Positions 1 to 7,706 of a stretch of DNA of 64,000 nucleotides are shown in pieces (position 1 is the stretch's first letter; the number at the start of each line of letters is the position of its first letter). The DNA is taken from contig JAEIOG010000001.1 of NCBI GenBank assembly GCA_016342495.1, forward strand, positions 34,949 through 98,948, read 5' to 3'. Both the position numbers and the translations under genes were made by a program. The notes below the pieces were generated by a model. It was not told the DNA's origin and searched no databases. It saw only the letters and a program-made list of their open reading frames with translations. The DNA comes from Phycisphaerae bacterium (GTDB lineage Bacteria > Planctomycetota > Phycisphaerae > Sedimentisphaerales > SM23-30).

Positions 1-476
1 AGGAGCAATAAACCATGAATTATCGGGAAACAAAGACAAATAAGGACAAAAACAAAAGTAGTGCCAGCGGAGCTGCCCATAGATTCCAGACCACCGGGGG
101 TAGTAATGAGATTCCAGATGAAACTGTTGAAATGGAAGCCATAATTGCCATAGATAAAGCTGTCAGCATAAAGCAAAATATTAGCAATAGAGAAAAAAGT
201 CAGAGAGCTAATGTATTTGATTTTATTTTGGCTAAGGTGGCATTTTTGTAAAGTTGCAGAAATTGGAGGGATTTTTGCTAAAGCCATAACTATCAATGCA
301 GGCACCAAGGCAATGAATAGATATAATGCGCCATAGGGAAGCCAAACAGCGATGCTGAATATACTGGAATACAAACCGCCAAATCTGGCATATCTGAGCA
401 AACCAAGCAAGTTAATTAGCAGAACAATATAGCCCAATATGACAAATAAATGGAATTTGTGATCTTTTGGTTTCAT
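1..476 (-). CDS. Sulfatase-family (YejM/DUF3413-like) membrane protein, 5' part, runs off the left edge
   Basis: An ATG at 474-476 opens a frame that stays open for 158 codons to the window edge. The product is very hydrophobic, with about four membrane helices, at roughly residues 9-28, 40-66, 88-105 and 140-158. Between the last two lies a segment reading GFHFNSFIWNLITTPGG (about residues 115-131) followed by LESMGSS. This resembles the N-terminal membrane region of YejM-type proteins, which have a periplasmic sulfatase/alkaline-phosphatase-like domain further on. The catalytic domain would lie outside the window, so only the membrane part is seen. The family call rests on that segment and the helix pattern and is moderately sure. 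A short open frame on the opposite strand (15-251) is its shadow. Confidence 0.7.
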   Translation of the reverse strand, partial: MKPKDHKFHLFVILGYIVLLINLLGLLRYARFGGLYSSIFSIAVWLPYGALYLFIALVPALIVMALAKIPPISATLQKCHLSQNKIKYISSLTFFSIANILLYADSFIYGNYGFHFNSFIWNLITTPGGLESMGSSAGTTFVFVLICLCFPIIHGLLL

Positions 477-886
477 ATTATAATTATATCCTTATTAGGA
501 TTATCATTACCCTTATCGCAACAAAGTAAAATCATATTAGCAGTGTTTGAGCTTCATTTTAAAACTGAGAAGCTCATAATATGGGATTTTTCTGTATATT
601 AATTTTTATTGCATATTTGCCATATGCGCTATAATGCGTGGGCTATTATGCATGGTATGTTTTTTGAATTCAGCTGGCCAAAATCAATATTTATTTACGA
701 TTATCAGGGTAAATATGTGCTATTTGGAGATTTTACTCTGGATTTATCGCAAAATCCAGAGTAAAAGTTTTTTAATAAATGGCGTTTTAGTGTAGATTTA
801 GGGGGGGATGGTTAGTCGTTGTCGTGTTCATCTTCGTCGTTATCGTCAGCATCATTATCCTGGTCATTATTGTCGTCCTGGGAGAT
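477..886. other. Intergenic region with direct repeats, a strong hairpin and an in-frame acidic tail
   Basis: Nothing here has its own start and coding character. The stretch 812-886 continues the frame of the neighbouring PepSY-like gene past its stop. Near 609-660 there is a short palindrome (GCATAT, TTGCC, ATATGC) and a near-direct repeat GCTATAATGC / GCTATTATGC separated by a few bases, possibly operator-like. A perfect 15-bp hairpin lies at 731-766. Confidence 0.5.
731..773 (+). terminator. Perfect 15-bp hairpin followed by T6 on the plus strand
   Basis: Positions 731-745 pair perfectly with 752-766 around a 6-base loop, and GTTTTTT follows on the plus strand. This is a textbook intrinsic terminator for plus-strand transcription, but no plus-strand gene precedes it. 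On the minus strand there is no T-run after the stem, although the PepSY-like gene ends just before it. It may act in both directions or end an unannotated small RNA. Confidence 0.6.
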
Positions 887-1417
887 TTATTTTTCCAGTA
901 TATTGCCATCAGCATCGAATTTTATGACCATATCTTTGCCATCGATTTCAAGTTCTACTTCATAGGCAATTGCAGGTGTCTGAAGTTTTTCCAATTTAAT
1001 GACATAATATTCAGTTTCTTGCTTAGCTTCTTCGATTTCGTCAACAGTTCCAAGAGCAGCGATTGCATCTTTGACAGCCTGAGGGAGTTTATCGGTGTCG
1101 ATTTCGGTTTCTTTTTCGATTAAATTGCCATCAGGAGTAATAGTAAGTTCCATTTCAGCTGTATCGCTTTCGACTTCTACTTCAAAAACTTTAATACCTT
1201 CAGTTTCGCATTCGGAATCTTCAATCACGCCATCAGGGCAAATTTCATTGACGGCATCCAGAACAGCTTGTGGCAATTGAACGTTATTGTCTTGATGGCC
1301 ACCTTCTTTACCTTCGTTGTCATTTTTCCTTTGCTGTTTACCCGCATAAGCGGTAAGTCCAACAGCAGCACACAAAACAAAGAGGATAACCAGCATTTTT
1401 GATTTGTTCGATTTCAT
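887..1417 (-). CDS. Exported PepSY-like protein
   Basis: A 176-residue protein whose start is the ATG at 1415-1417, because GGAG lies 7 bases upstream; two upstream ATGs in frame lack such a site. Residues 1-26 form a signal peptide with a basic start, a hydrophobic core and a TAYAG cleavage region. The mature part contains two similar blocks beginning LPQAV (LPQAVLDAV and LPQAVKDAI), each followed by a beta-rich stretch of alternating charged and hydrophobic residues. That pattern is typical of PepSY-like repeats, small periplasmic domains often linked to inhibition or metal handling. The substrate or partner is unknown. The frame continues past the TAA at 887-889 into a very acidic Asp/Asn-rich tail ending at a TAA at 812-814, so this may be a truncated version of a longer protein. 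Confidence 0.7.
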   Translation of the reverse strand: MKSNKSKMLVILFVLCAAVGLTAYAGKQQRKNDNEGKEGGHQDNNVQLPQAVLDAVNEICPDGVIEDSECETEGIKVFEVEVESDTAEMELTITPDGNLIEKETEIDTDKLPQAVKDAIAALGTVDEIEEAKQETEYYVIKLEKLQTPAIAYEVELEIDGKDMVIKFDADGNILEK

Positions 1418-1438
1418 AATAGTCTCCATAAAAAACAA

Positions 1439-1682
1439 TTAATATTACGCAATTTACTCCATTTCAATTTCTGAACAAGGAAAACAGCGATGTTACTTCT
1501 GGATTATACCTAGCAAACCTTAAGGGAAACTGAAAATATTAATATTTCTCAAAAACATTTTGAATTTTGTGATATTTTTTGCAGAAATAATATTTATGCC
1601 TTCAAAACCATGTCGCTAGCGTTCCATTGCCCGGTAGGCTACAACATGGCAATAGAAGGTTTTAATTGACCCTTAAATAAAA
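1439..1682. other. Intergenic region between divergent PepSY-like gene and menA
   Basis: An AT-rich spacer that must hold the promoters of two divergent genes. Near 1600-1665 there are imperfect inverted repeats (AAAACC with GGTTTT, ATTGCC with GGCAAT) that could form a structured leader ahead of menA. No riboswitch class is recognised. Confidence 0.3.
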
Positions 1683-1727
1683 TTGGACTATATTATAAAC
1701 CTACTTAGTGATAGAAAGGTCCTGATT

Positions 1728-2606
1728 TTGCAACTGAGAAAATGGATAATAGCGGCAAGGCCGAAGACTCTTTGGGCAGCGGTGGTACCTGTGACGATAG
1801 GACTTGTACTGACAAAGAGTAATGGTAATTTGCATATATTATCAGCAATAGTAACATTGTTAAGTGCCATTTTTATCCAGATTGGCACAAATTACACCAA
1901 TGACTTTTGCGACTTTATCAAAGGTTCCGACCGGGGAGACCGCAAGGGGCCAACGCGAATAACAGCTTCGGGGGGAGCATCACCAAAGCAGGTGGCTATT
2001 GCGGCGATTGGAACTTTTGGGCTGGCCTGTATTTGTGGATTGTATCTTATTTATCGAGGGGGTTGGCCAATACTAGCGATAGGACTAGCTTCGATTATAG
2101 CTGGGATTTTGTATACAGCCGGGCCAAAGCCTTTGGGGTATATTGGACTAGGTGATATATTTGTATTGATATTTTTTGGGCCAGTTGCGGTAGCGGGGAC
2201 ATATTGGGTGCAATGCCTAGAATTTTCTTATGAATCAATTATTATAGGATTGGGGGCAGGGTTAATTTCGGTTGCTATTTTGGTAGTTAATAATCTGCGG
2301 GATGTTGAACAGGATCGTATAAGCCATAAAGGGACGCTGGTGGTAAAACTGGGGACGATCTTTGGCAAGATTGAATATGTAGCTTGTATATCAGGGGGAT
2401 TTATGGTGCCGGCGATTTATGCATTGGTGACGGGAACACATAAGGAAGCATTATTTATGCCATTGGCAGCGGTTGTGGCTTTGCCGGTAATTAGAGTGGT
2501 TCTAAAAGATGGAGCCAACGGTGAAAAAATGAATAAAGCTTTGGCTGATACGGGGAAGTTATTGGTTTGGTTTGGGGGTGTATTTGCAGTTTTGTGGCTG
2601 TGGTAG
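1728..2606 (+). CDS. menA: 1,4-dihydroxy-2-naphthoate polyprenyltransferase (MenA)
   Basis: A UbiA-superfamily membrane prenyltransferase that attaches the polyprenyl chain to 1,4-dihydroxy-2-naphthoate in menaquinone synthesis. The conserved N-terminal RPKTL block is followed by the first Asp-rich motif NDFCDF and then KGSDRGDRKGPTRIT. A second motif, NNLRDVEQD, lies at about residue 187. Together these bind the Mg-prenyl diphosphate. About eight or nine hydrophobic helices cover the rest. I chose the TTG at 1728 (292 aa) because AAAGG lies 8 bases upstream and the distance to RPKTL fits the family. An in-frame TTG at 1683 would add 15 residues. No other men genes lie nearby, so the gene stands alone. 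Confidence 0.88.
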   Translation: MQLRKWIIAARPKTLWAAVVPVTIGLVLTKSNGNLHILSAIVTLLSAIFIQIGTNYTNDFCDFIKGSDRGDRKGPTRITASGGASPKQVAIAAIGTFGLACICGLYLIYRGGWPILAIGLASIIAGILYTAGPKPLGYIGLGDIFVLIFFGPVAVAGTYWVQCLEFSYESIIIGLGAGLISVAILVVNNLRDVEQDRISHKGTLVVKLGTIFGKIEYVACISGGFMVPAIYALVTGTHKEALFMPLAAVVALPVIRVVLKDGANGEKMNKALADTGKLLVWFGGVFAVLWLW

Positions 2607-2943
2607 GGCCACATGTGAATAAGATTATTTAGTGGCTGGGTGAAAATATAAGAATAGGACACGGATTTTGACAAATCGGGCGGATAAATACGGATTTGAT
2701 TGGTCAAGAGTTAACAATTATTTAAATGGTTTGTGGGTTTTTTAGCTGGCAGAGCCACCTTGCATATATTAAGGGAACCTCTTAAAATCCGATTTCTACT
2801 GCGAACGAATCTTTTGCCCGCTGGACTGCCGAACAAAAAACCGCGAATATCTACAACCTTAACTTATAGGCAGATAAAACGGAATAACTCAATTGTTATG
2901 AGTATAGAATTGATTATCACAGATCAAGCCAGTTTTTTTATGG
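2607..2943. other. Intergenic region between convergent menA and miaB
   Basis: No gene is supported. The stretch contains a loose repeat (ACACGGATTTTGAC and later ATACGGATTTGAT near 2656-2700) and a weak short hairpin near 2930-2943. An 86-codon plus-strand frame here overlaps the end of miaB and has no recognisable content. Confidence 0.4.
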
Positions 2944-4368
2944 CTAGCCGAAGAGGGTTAGTGAGGTGGTCTTTTCGATTTTTATGTTTTTGAGGGTGCC
3001 AATCATTTCTTTGGTGCCATCGAAGACTACAATATGATCTCCCTGGGTGCGACCAGTGAGTTGGATATGGTTACTGTCGGCGGTTTCGTTTTGTTTCGTT
3101 TTTTTACTGGGGCCTTCAACTAAGACTTCGACGGTTTTGCCAATGAAATTCTGATTATATTCGGCGGCAATTTCATTTTGCAGGTCGAGGATTTCTTTGA
3201 GGCGACGTTTTTTGATTTCCATTGGCACATTATCTTCAAATTTATCATAAGCTTTGGTGCCGGGACGTGGGGAATAAAAGAAAGCAAAAATATTTTTATA
3301 GCGTACCCTTTTGATAAGATCAAGAGTTTGCTGTTGGTCCTGTTCGGTTTCGCCACAATAACCTGCAATAAAATCCCCAGCAATAGCGATATCGGGGACT
3401 ATCTCACGGGCTTTTTCGATTATTTCATCATATCTACCAATGGTATAATGGCGGTTCATCGCTTTAAGCATTTTGCCTGAGCCAGTCTGGGCTGGCATGT
3501 GCAAATAAGAGCAAACCTTGGGCATTGCAGCCATCATTTCGAAGATGCGATAGTCAAAATCACGTGGATAGCTGGTAACAAAACGGATACGCTGCACCGA
3601 GTCAATTTCATTTACTCTTTCGATCACATCGGCAAGATTAAGGGTTTTACCCTTTTCAATATATTTGTAGGAATTAACAGCCTGCCCCAAAAGGATTATT
3701 TCCTTGATTCCATCATCAGCTAAACGCTTACATTCATCAACGATATTTTCGATAGGACGATAGTATTCGCGGCCTCGAACATAAGGTACGATGCAGTAAT
3801 GGCAGAAATTATTGCAACCTTTCATGACGCGCACATAAGCCATAAATGGATGATCAAAATCGCGATGAGTTCGAGTAGAATCGAGCTGTTCCATTAGTTC
3901 CTGCTGTTCAGGATTATTTAATGAAACGATTCTCTGAGGGTTAGCTTTCTTTTTTCGGCGACCTTCGGACTGGGGGGCAAGTTTCTGGTGCTCATCTTCA
4001 AGGCTGGCAACAGCGTTTTGGATCAGATCAGATAATTCATGCAACTGGCCCGGGCCACAAACGACGGCAACCTGGGGATTTTCATCGAGGAGCTGTTGGC
4101 CCATGCGTTGAGCCATACAGCCGATGATTGCAATAATAACATCACGGTGCTGTTGATAGCGTTTTTTGAACTGGTTAACCTTGGTAAGGACCTTATCTTC
4201 GGCATGCTGCCTGACTGAACAGGTGTTAAAAATAATCACACCAGCGTCATCAGGGTTTTCGATGCGGTCAAAGCCATCATCACTAAGCTGAGCGATTACC
4301 AAGTCAGAATCCAGCTTATTCATCTGGCAACCCATAGTTTCGATATAAAATTTGTTTTTGATTTTCAT
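2944..4368 (-). CDS. miaB: tRNA-2-methylthio-N6-dimethylallyladenosine synthase (MiaB)
   Basis: A radical-SAM methylthiotransferase that adds a methylthio group to isopentenyl-adenosine 37 of tRNAs. In the 474-residue protein the N-terminal domain carries the three cluster-binding cysteines C14 (ETMGCQMN), C50 (FNTCSVR) and C84 (IGCMAQR). The radical-SAM triad C185-x3-C189-x2-C192 sits in the stretch GCNNFCHYC. A C-terminal TRAM domain of about 70 residues follows. The order of domains and the cysteines are those of MiaB rather than RimO. An upstream in-frame TTG at 4383 would add five residues; I prefer the ATG at 4368, though neither has a strong ribosome site. There is a linker of about 30 charged residues between the first and second domains. 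Confidence 0.95.
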   Translation of the reverse strand: MKIKNKFYIETMGCQMNKLDSDLVIAQLSDDGFDRIENPDDAGVIIFNTCSVRQHAEDKVLTKVNQFKKRYQQHRDVIIAIIGCMAQRMGQQLLDENPQVAVVCGPGQLHELSDLIQNAVASLEDEHQKLAPQSEGRRKKKANPQRIVSLNNPEQQELMEQLDSTRTHRDFDHPFMAYVRVMKGCNNFCHYCIVPYVRGREYYRPIENIVDECKRLADDGIKEIILLGQAVNSYKYIEKGKTLNLADVIERVNEIDSVQRIRFVTSYPRDFDYRIFEMMAAMPKVCSYLHMPAQTGSGKMLKAMNRHYTIGRYDEIIEKAREIVPDIAIAGDFIAGYCGETEQDQQQTLDLIKRVRYKNIFAFFYSPRPGTKAYDKFEDNVPMEIKKRRLKEILDLQNEIAAEYNQNFIGKTVEVLVEGPSKKTKQNETADSNHIQLTGRTQGDHIVVFDGTKEMIGTLKNIKIEKTTSLTLFG

Positions 4369-4433
4369 AGTTATATTAAGCAAGAAAGTTGTAATATAGT
4401 AAAGCGAGTAGGGATATAAATGTTAAGACCTGA

Positions 4434-4925
4434 TTATTCTTCAAAAAGTTCAGGCAGATTTTCGCTCAAATCTGGTTTTAATGCCTGATGAGCCTCTTCG
4501 ATGAACTGGTCAACCTGTTGGAATTCAAGATAAATGCTGGCAAATCTAATATAAGCAACTTTATCTAGTTTTTTAAGTCTCGAAAGAGTTAATCGCCCTA
4601 TCAAGCGACTATCGACTTCCTGGCCAGCCTGGCTGAGTACATCTTCTTCAACACATTCGGCTAATTCATTAATCTGCTGAATTGAGACAGGTCTTTTATA
4701 ACAGGCTTTGCGAACACCTTCGATAATACTTGTACGTTCAAAGGGTACGCGTGAACCATCTTTTTTCACGACAGAAAGCTTTATGACTTCTTCAAGTCTT
4801 TCATAAGTAGTAAAACGTTTATCGCATTTGAGACATTGGCGACGTCGTCTAATAACGCGGCCTTGTTCACCAGCACGCGAATCGACTACTTTATCATCAT
4901 CAGCTTTGCAATACGGGCATCGCAC
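4434..4925 (-). CDS. nrdR: Transcriptional repressor NrdR
   Basis: A 163-residue repressor of ribonucleotide reductase genes that senses ATP/dATP. The N-terminal zinc ribbon has C3-x2-C6 and C31-x2-C34, followed by the ATP-cone domain beginning near residue 49 with VVKKDGSRVPFER. The start is a GTG at 4923-4925, supported by AAGGA about 9 bases upstream and by the near-universal MRCPYC beginning. No nrd genes are in the window, so its targets lie elsewhere. The last 25 residues are acidic and family-variable. Confidence 0.95.
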   Translation of the reverse strand: MRCPYCKADDDKVVDSRAGEQGRVIRRRRQCLKCDKRFTTYERLEEVIKLSVVKKDGSRVPFERTSIIEGVRKACYKRPVSIQQINELAECVEEDVLSQAGQEVDSRLIGRLTLSRLKKLDKVAYIRFASIYLEFQQVDQFIEEAHQALKPDLSENLPELFEE

Positions 4926-5365
4926 AATAAAAATCCTTGGTTAATAAAAGTCCAGTCCAACAATCTGTAGAGACATACATTTAATATCATACAACATATG
5001 GAGTGTCAAGCTGAATCCCAAGTTATAGGACAATATAGACAGGGAAATGCAGGGAAAAACATGAATAAATGAGTTTTTTTAATACATTACAACTGTTTTT
5101 TTTGCAAAAAAAGATATAGACGTTATAATAATTACAATTGATACAAACCATACATTCTGAAAAAGTTTTACCTGTAGAAATCGCGACGATTGCTGTTTTC
5201 CGAGGCTGTTTTTTCATAACTCAATGGTACTGGCAAAAAATATAGGAAAATTGTAATGGGCAATGACCGCCTATCCGATTATTAACATATAGTTACCCTG
5301 ATATTGCCGGGCTTAATGTTAGCTGCGGTTGAATAGCCAAGGGTATTTTAAAATGCGAGGCATAA
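4926..5365. other. Intergenic region between divergent nrdR and the STAS cassette
   Basis: 440 bases with no supported gene. A 64-codon minus-strand frame (5023-5217) has a cysteine-rich, low-complexity translation and no ribosome site, so it is not called. The promoters of nrdR and of the STAS cassette should lie here, but no convincing -35/-10 pair was found. Confidence 0.4.
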
Positions 5366-5719
5366 ATGATACATGGACCTAATATTGAAATAGTGAGACA
5401 AAATGACGTTAATGTCGTCAATCTGCTCAATGAAGAAATTCTGGATGAAGCAATAATAGCCGAAATCACAGATTCACTCTTTGCATTTGTCGTGGAAAAC
5501 CCAGCAGCCAATATTCTGCTTAATTTTTCCAAGGTCAAACACCTAAGCTCAAGTGCTCTGGGGATGTTGATTCGTCTTAACAAACACATTAGTGAAACCA
5601 AAGGCAACCTGAAACTTTGCAGTATTGCCCCATCATTATTAGAGATTTTTGTTATAACCAGACTCAATAATGTTTTTGAAATCTACGAACAACAAACAGA
5701 AGCTTTAACCAGCTTCTAA
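5366..5719 (+). CDS. STAS-domain anti-sigma factor antagonist
   Basis: A 117-residue single STAS domain. Proteins of this family bind an RsbW-type kinase and are inactivated by phosphorylation at a serine in the DSSG-like loop. Here the loop reads HLSSSALGML, with Ser62 and Ser63 aligned to the usual serine pair, so the phosphosite is kept. GAGG lies 5 bases before the ATG. The next gene, 27 bases downstream, encodes the matching kinase-like ATPase, so this is the first gene of a partner-switching cassette. Which sigma factor or other output is controlled cannot be told. Confidence 0.85.
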   Translation: MIHGPNIEIVRQNDVNVVNLLNEEILDEAIIAEITDSLFAFVVENPAANILLNFSKVKHLSSSALGMLIRLNKHISETKGNLKLCSIAPSLLEIFVITRLNNVFEIYEQQTEALTSF

Positions 5720-5746
5720 AATCACCATTTTCCTGAAAAGAAGATT

Positions 5747-6169
5747 ATGGCTACTAATTTTTTTGCAGAAATTCAAATACCCAGCGACTACCAGCAAGCC
5801 AAAAAGGTCGAAGATGACATTCTTCATGCAGCTATGCATTTTGATTATCCTGATCAGGACATATTTGCTATCCGGCTATGCCTGGAAGAAGCATTAACCA
5901 ATGCGATCCGGCATGGCAATGGGATGGATGACAACAAAAAAGTTGATATACGGTATTATGTAGACAGCAAAAGAGTAGAAATAGACATAATTGACCAGGG
6001 TAATGGTTTCAAGCTTGAGGATGTGCCCGATCCGCGGGAAATGGATAATATCGATCAGCCCAACGGTCGCGGTATTTTGTTAATGAAATCCTATTTGAAT
6101 GTCATTGAATATAATAAAAAAGGCAATGGTATCCATATGGTTAAATATAAAGATAAAGCAGTTGAATAA
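5747..6169 (+). CDS. RsbW-like anti-sigma / serine-protein kinase (HATPase_c)
   Basis: A 140-residue GHKL ATPase domain with nothing else attached, the form of RsbW/SpoIIAB-type serine kinases. The N-box reads EEALTNAIRHGN (residues 47-58), with Asn52 the Mg-binding residue. The G1 box is DIIDQGNGF (about 80-88), and the G2 region is NGRGILLMKS. It sits between two STAS genes and its stop codon overlaps the start codon of the second by one base (TAATG), so translation of the two is coupled. The expected role is to phosphorylate one or both STAS partners and to hold back a sigma factor or other effector not encoded here. Confidence 0.87.
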   Translation: MATNFFAEIQIPSDYQQAKKVEDDILHAAMHFDYPDQDIFAIRLCLEEALTNAIRHGNGMDDNKKVDIRYYVDSKRVEIDIIDQGNGFKLEDVPDPREMDNIDQPNGRGILLMKSYLNVIEYNKKGNGIHMVKYKDKAVE

Positions 6170-6534
6170 TGAGCAATCTAACCATAAAAATTGAAGCTCA
6201 AGGCAATATAACAATTATGAAACTTATCGGTTCGGCAGATATGACCGAAACGCAAGAATTTGATGCAAGCATCGACAAAGTTCTGGCTTTAGGATGTGAG
6301 CATATAATAGTTGATATGAAATCCTTGTTTTTCGCTTGCAGTATGGCTCTTGGTTCGCTGGTTAAGCTACGTAAAAAATGCTATCAGGATAAAGTAAAAC
6401 TTGGTTTGCTTGATATACAACCAAGTTTACATAAAGTTCTGAGGACTACCCAGCTGGATAATCTTTTCAGTATATATGATACTATCGAAGATGCTGTCAA
6501 AGGCCAAGAACAAGAGGAAACATCAAATGAATAA
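6169..6534 (+). CDS. Second STAS-domain protein, with altered phosphorylation loop
   Basis: A 121-residue STAS domain that starts within the stop codon of the kinase gene. The loop corresponding to FIDSSGLG reads FACSMALG, so the position phosphorylated in SpoIIAA-type antagonists is Met59, although Ser58 next to it remains. This suggests that it is not switched in the same way as the first STAS protein and could be a constitutive binder or another output domain. The acidic C-terminus (GQEQEETSNE) overlaps the start of the next gene by 8 bases. Confidence 0.83.
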   Translation: MSNLTIKIEAQGNITIMKLIGSADMTETQEFDASIDKVLALGCEHIIVDMKSLFFACSMALGSLVKLRKKCYQDKVKLGLLDIQPSLHKVLRTTQLDNLFSIYDTIEDAVKGQEQEETSNE

Positions 6535-7195
6535 CATTTCACGCCGCCAAATGTTAAAAATAGTGACATTAGGTTTGGGGAGCTTAGCCGTTACAGGTTG
6601 TGAGCCAACCTCGTCGACAACTATAATGATGTCAGATGTAAGTCCCAGACGATACCGACCTTCAAGTGGAAGCGGAACATCGGGATACAGAAATCCATAT
6701 CTGGCGCCAGCCCATCTGGATGACATTAATCGCTGGGAAGGCATTATAATACATCATTCAGCAACTACAGCTGGAGACGCAACTACATTCGATGCCATGC
6801 ACCGCAATGCCAATGGCTGGGACAGTCTGGGTTATCATTTTGTCATCAACAATGGCAATAGTGACCATGGGCTGGCTGATGGAGAAATTGAAATCGGCAT
6901 AAGATGGAAACAGCAAAAGCATGGTGCCCATTGCCGCGTCGATATTAATGACGACAATTACTGGAATGAACACACAATAGGCATTTGCCTGGTAGGTAAT
7001 TTTGAAAACCAAAACCCAACCCCAGCACAATATCAGTCATTAGCAAAGCTAGTAGCGGTATTACGCAGACATTATAATATTGATCCAAGTAGAATTATTG
7101 GTCACAAAGACGCTCCAGGAGCAAAAACACTGTGTCCAGGGAGAAATTTTTCCTGGTATTCATTTAACCAGGCAATGCGTAATCAATATCTTTAA
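6527..7195 (+). CDS. Lipoprotein N-acetylmuramoyl-L-alanine amidase (Amidase_2)
   Basis: A 222-residue exported zinc amidase of the Amidase_2/PGRP family, which cuts between muramic acid and L-alanine in peptidoglycan. The start is the ATG at 6527, with GAGGA upstream, inside the end of the preceding STAS gene. Residues 1-25 combine a twin-arginine-like start (SRRQMLK) with a lipobox ending LAVTGC, so Cys25 is probably lipidated. Zinc ligands are visible as His76 (IIHHSAT), His193 (IIGHKD) and Cys203 (TLCPG). The overlap with a partner-switching cassette suggests that wall cleavage or recycling is coupled to that signalling unit, but this is inference. Confidence 0.88.
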   Translation: MNNISRRQMLKIVTLGLGSLAVTGCEPTSSTTIMMSDVSPRRYRPSSGSGTSGYRNPYLAPAHLDDINRWEGIIIHHSATTAGDATTFDAMHRNANGWDSLGYHFVINNGNSDHGLADGEIEIGIRWKQQKHGAHCRVDINDDNYWNEHTIGICLVGNFENQNPTPAQYQSLAKLVAVLRRHYNIDPSRIIGHKDAPGAKTLCPGRNFSWYSFNQAMRNQYL

Positions 7196-7196
7196 G

Positions 7197-7616
7197 CTAC
7201 CTTGCTAATGCATCAGCAATAGTTTTACGAATATTTTCCATTTGACCTGGGGCATATTGGCCTTGAGATGCCAATTTAACGCATTTTTGATTACCTTTAC
7301 ATGGAATGATATGGAAATGTAAATGTGGCACTTCCTGCCCCGCTTGTGAGCCATTATTACATACTACATTATAGCCATGGATATCTAATGCATTAACCAA
7401 AGCTAAAGCTACATTGGTTAAAGTTTCACCTACAGCAGCCATAGTTTCAGGGTCACATTGATCAAGTGTTTCGTAATGTTTTTTGGGGATAACCAGGGTA
7501 TGGCCATCACTGCAAGGGCCAATATCCAAAAAAGCAAGAGTGGCATCATCTTCATAAATTTTGGCACAAGGTATATTGCCGGCTATTATTTTACAAAATA
7601 TACAATCTGTCATCAT
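7197..7616 (-). CDS. HIT-family nucleotide hydrolase (HinT-like)
   Basis: A 139-residue histidine-triad protein. The active-site motif PHLHFHIIP gives His98, His100 and His102. The N-terminus DCIFCKIIAGNIPCAKIYED is the usual HinT-like beginning. Such proteins hydrolyse AMP-linked substrates such as adenosine phosphoramidates. Two adjacent ATGs at the start are possible; AAAGG is better spaced for the second (7613). It is convergent with the amidase gene, ending one base past it, and is separated from rplQ upstream by an intrinsic terminator. Confidence 0.93.
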   Translation of the reverse strand: MMTDCIFCKIIAGNIPCAKIYEDDATLAFLDIGPCSDGHTLVIPKKHYETLDQCDPETMAAVGETLTNVALALVNALDIHGYNVVCNNGSQAGQEVPHLHFHIIPCKGNQKCVKLASQGQYAPGQMENIRKTIADALAR

Positions 7617-7637
7617 GGACCTTTCAGATAATTAAAA

Positions 7638-7678
7638 CGAAAAAAGGCAGCTTCACCAATTACAGGTAAAGCTGCCTT
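7638..7678 (-). terminator. Intrinsic terminator after rplQ
   Basis: On the minus strand AAGGCAGCTT and AAGCTGCCTT form a perfect 10-bp stem (7644-7653 with 7669-7678), extended by ACC/GGT inside, and a run of T follows. It lies just past rplQ and marks the end of the alpha operon. Confidence 0.9.
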
Positions 7679-7706
7679 CAATAACTTGATAATAAAGCCT
7701 GAATAA

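Noticed and set aside
15..251. Plus-strand 78-codon frame
   Set aside because: It is antisense to the better-supported membrane-protein frame on the minus strand and has no recognisable content.
2656..2700. Loose ACGGATTT repeats
   Set aside because: Only two imperfect copies; too little to call a repeat array.
5023..5217. Minus-strand 64-codon frame between nrdR and the STAS cassette
   Set aside because: Cysteine-rich and low-complexity translation, no ribosome site, no recognisable domain.
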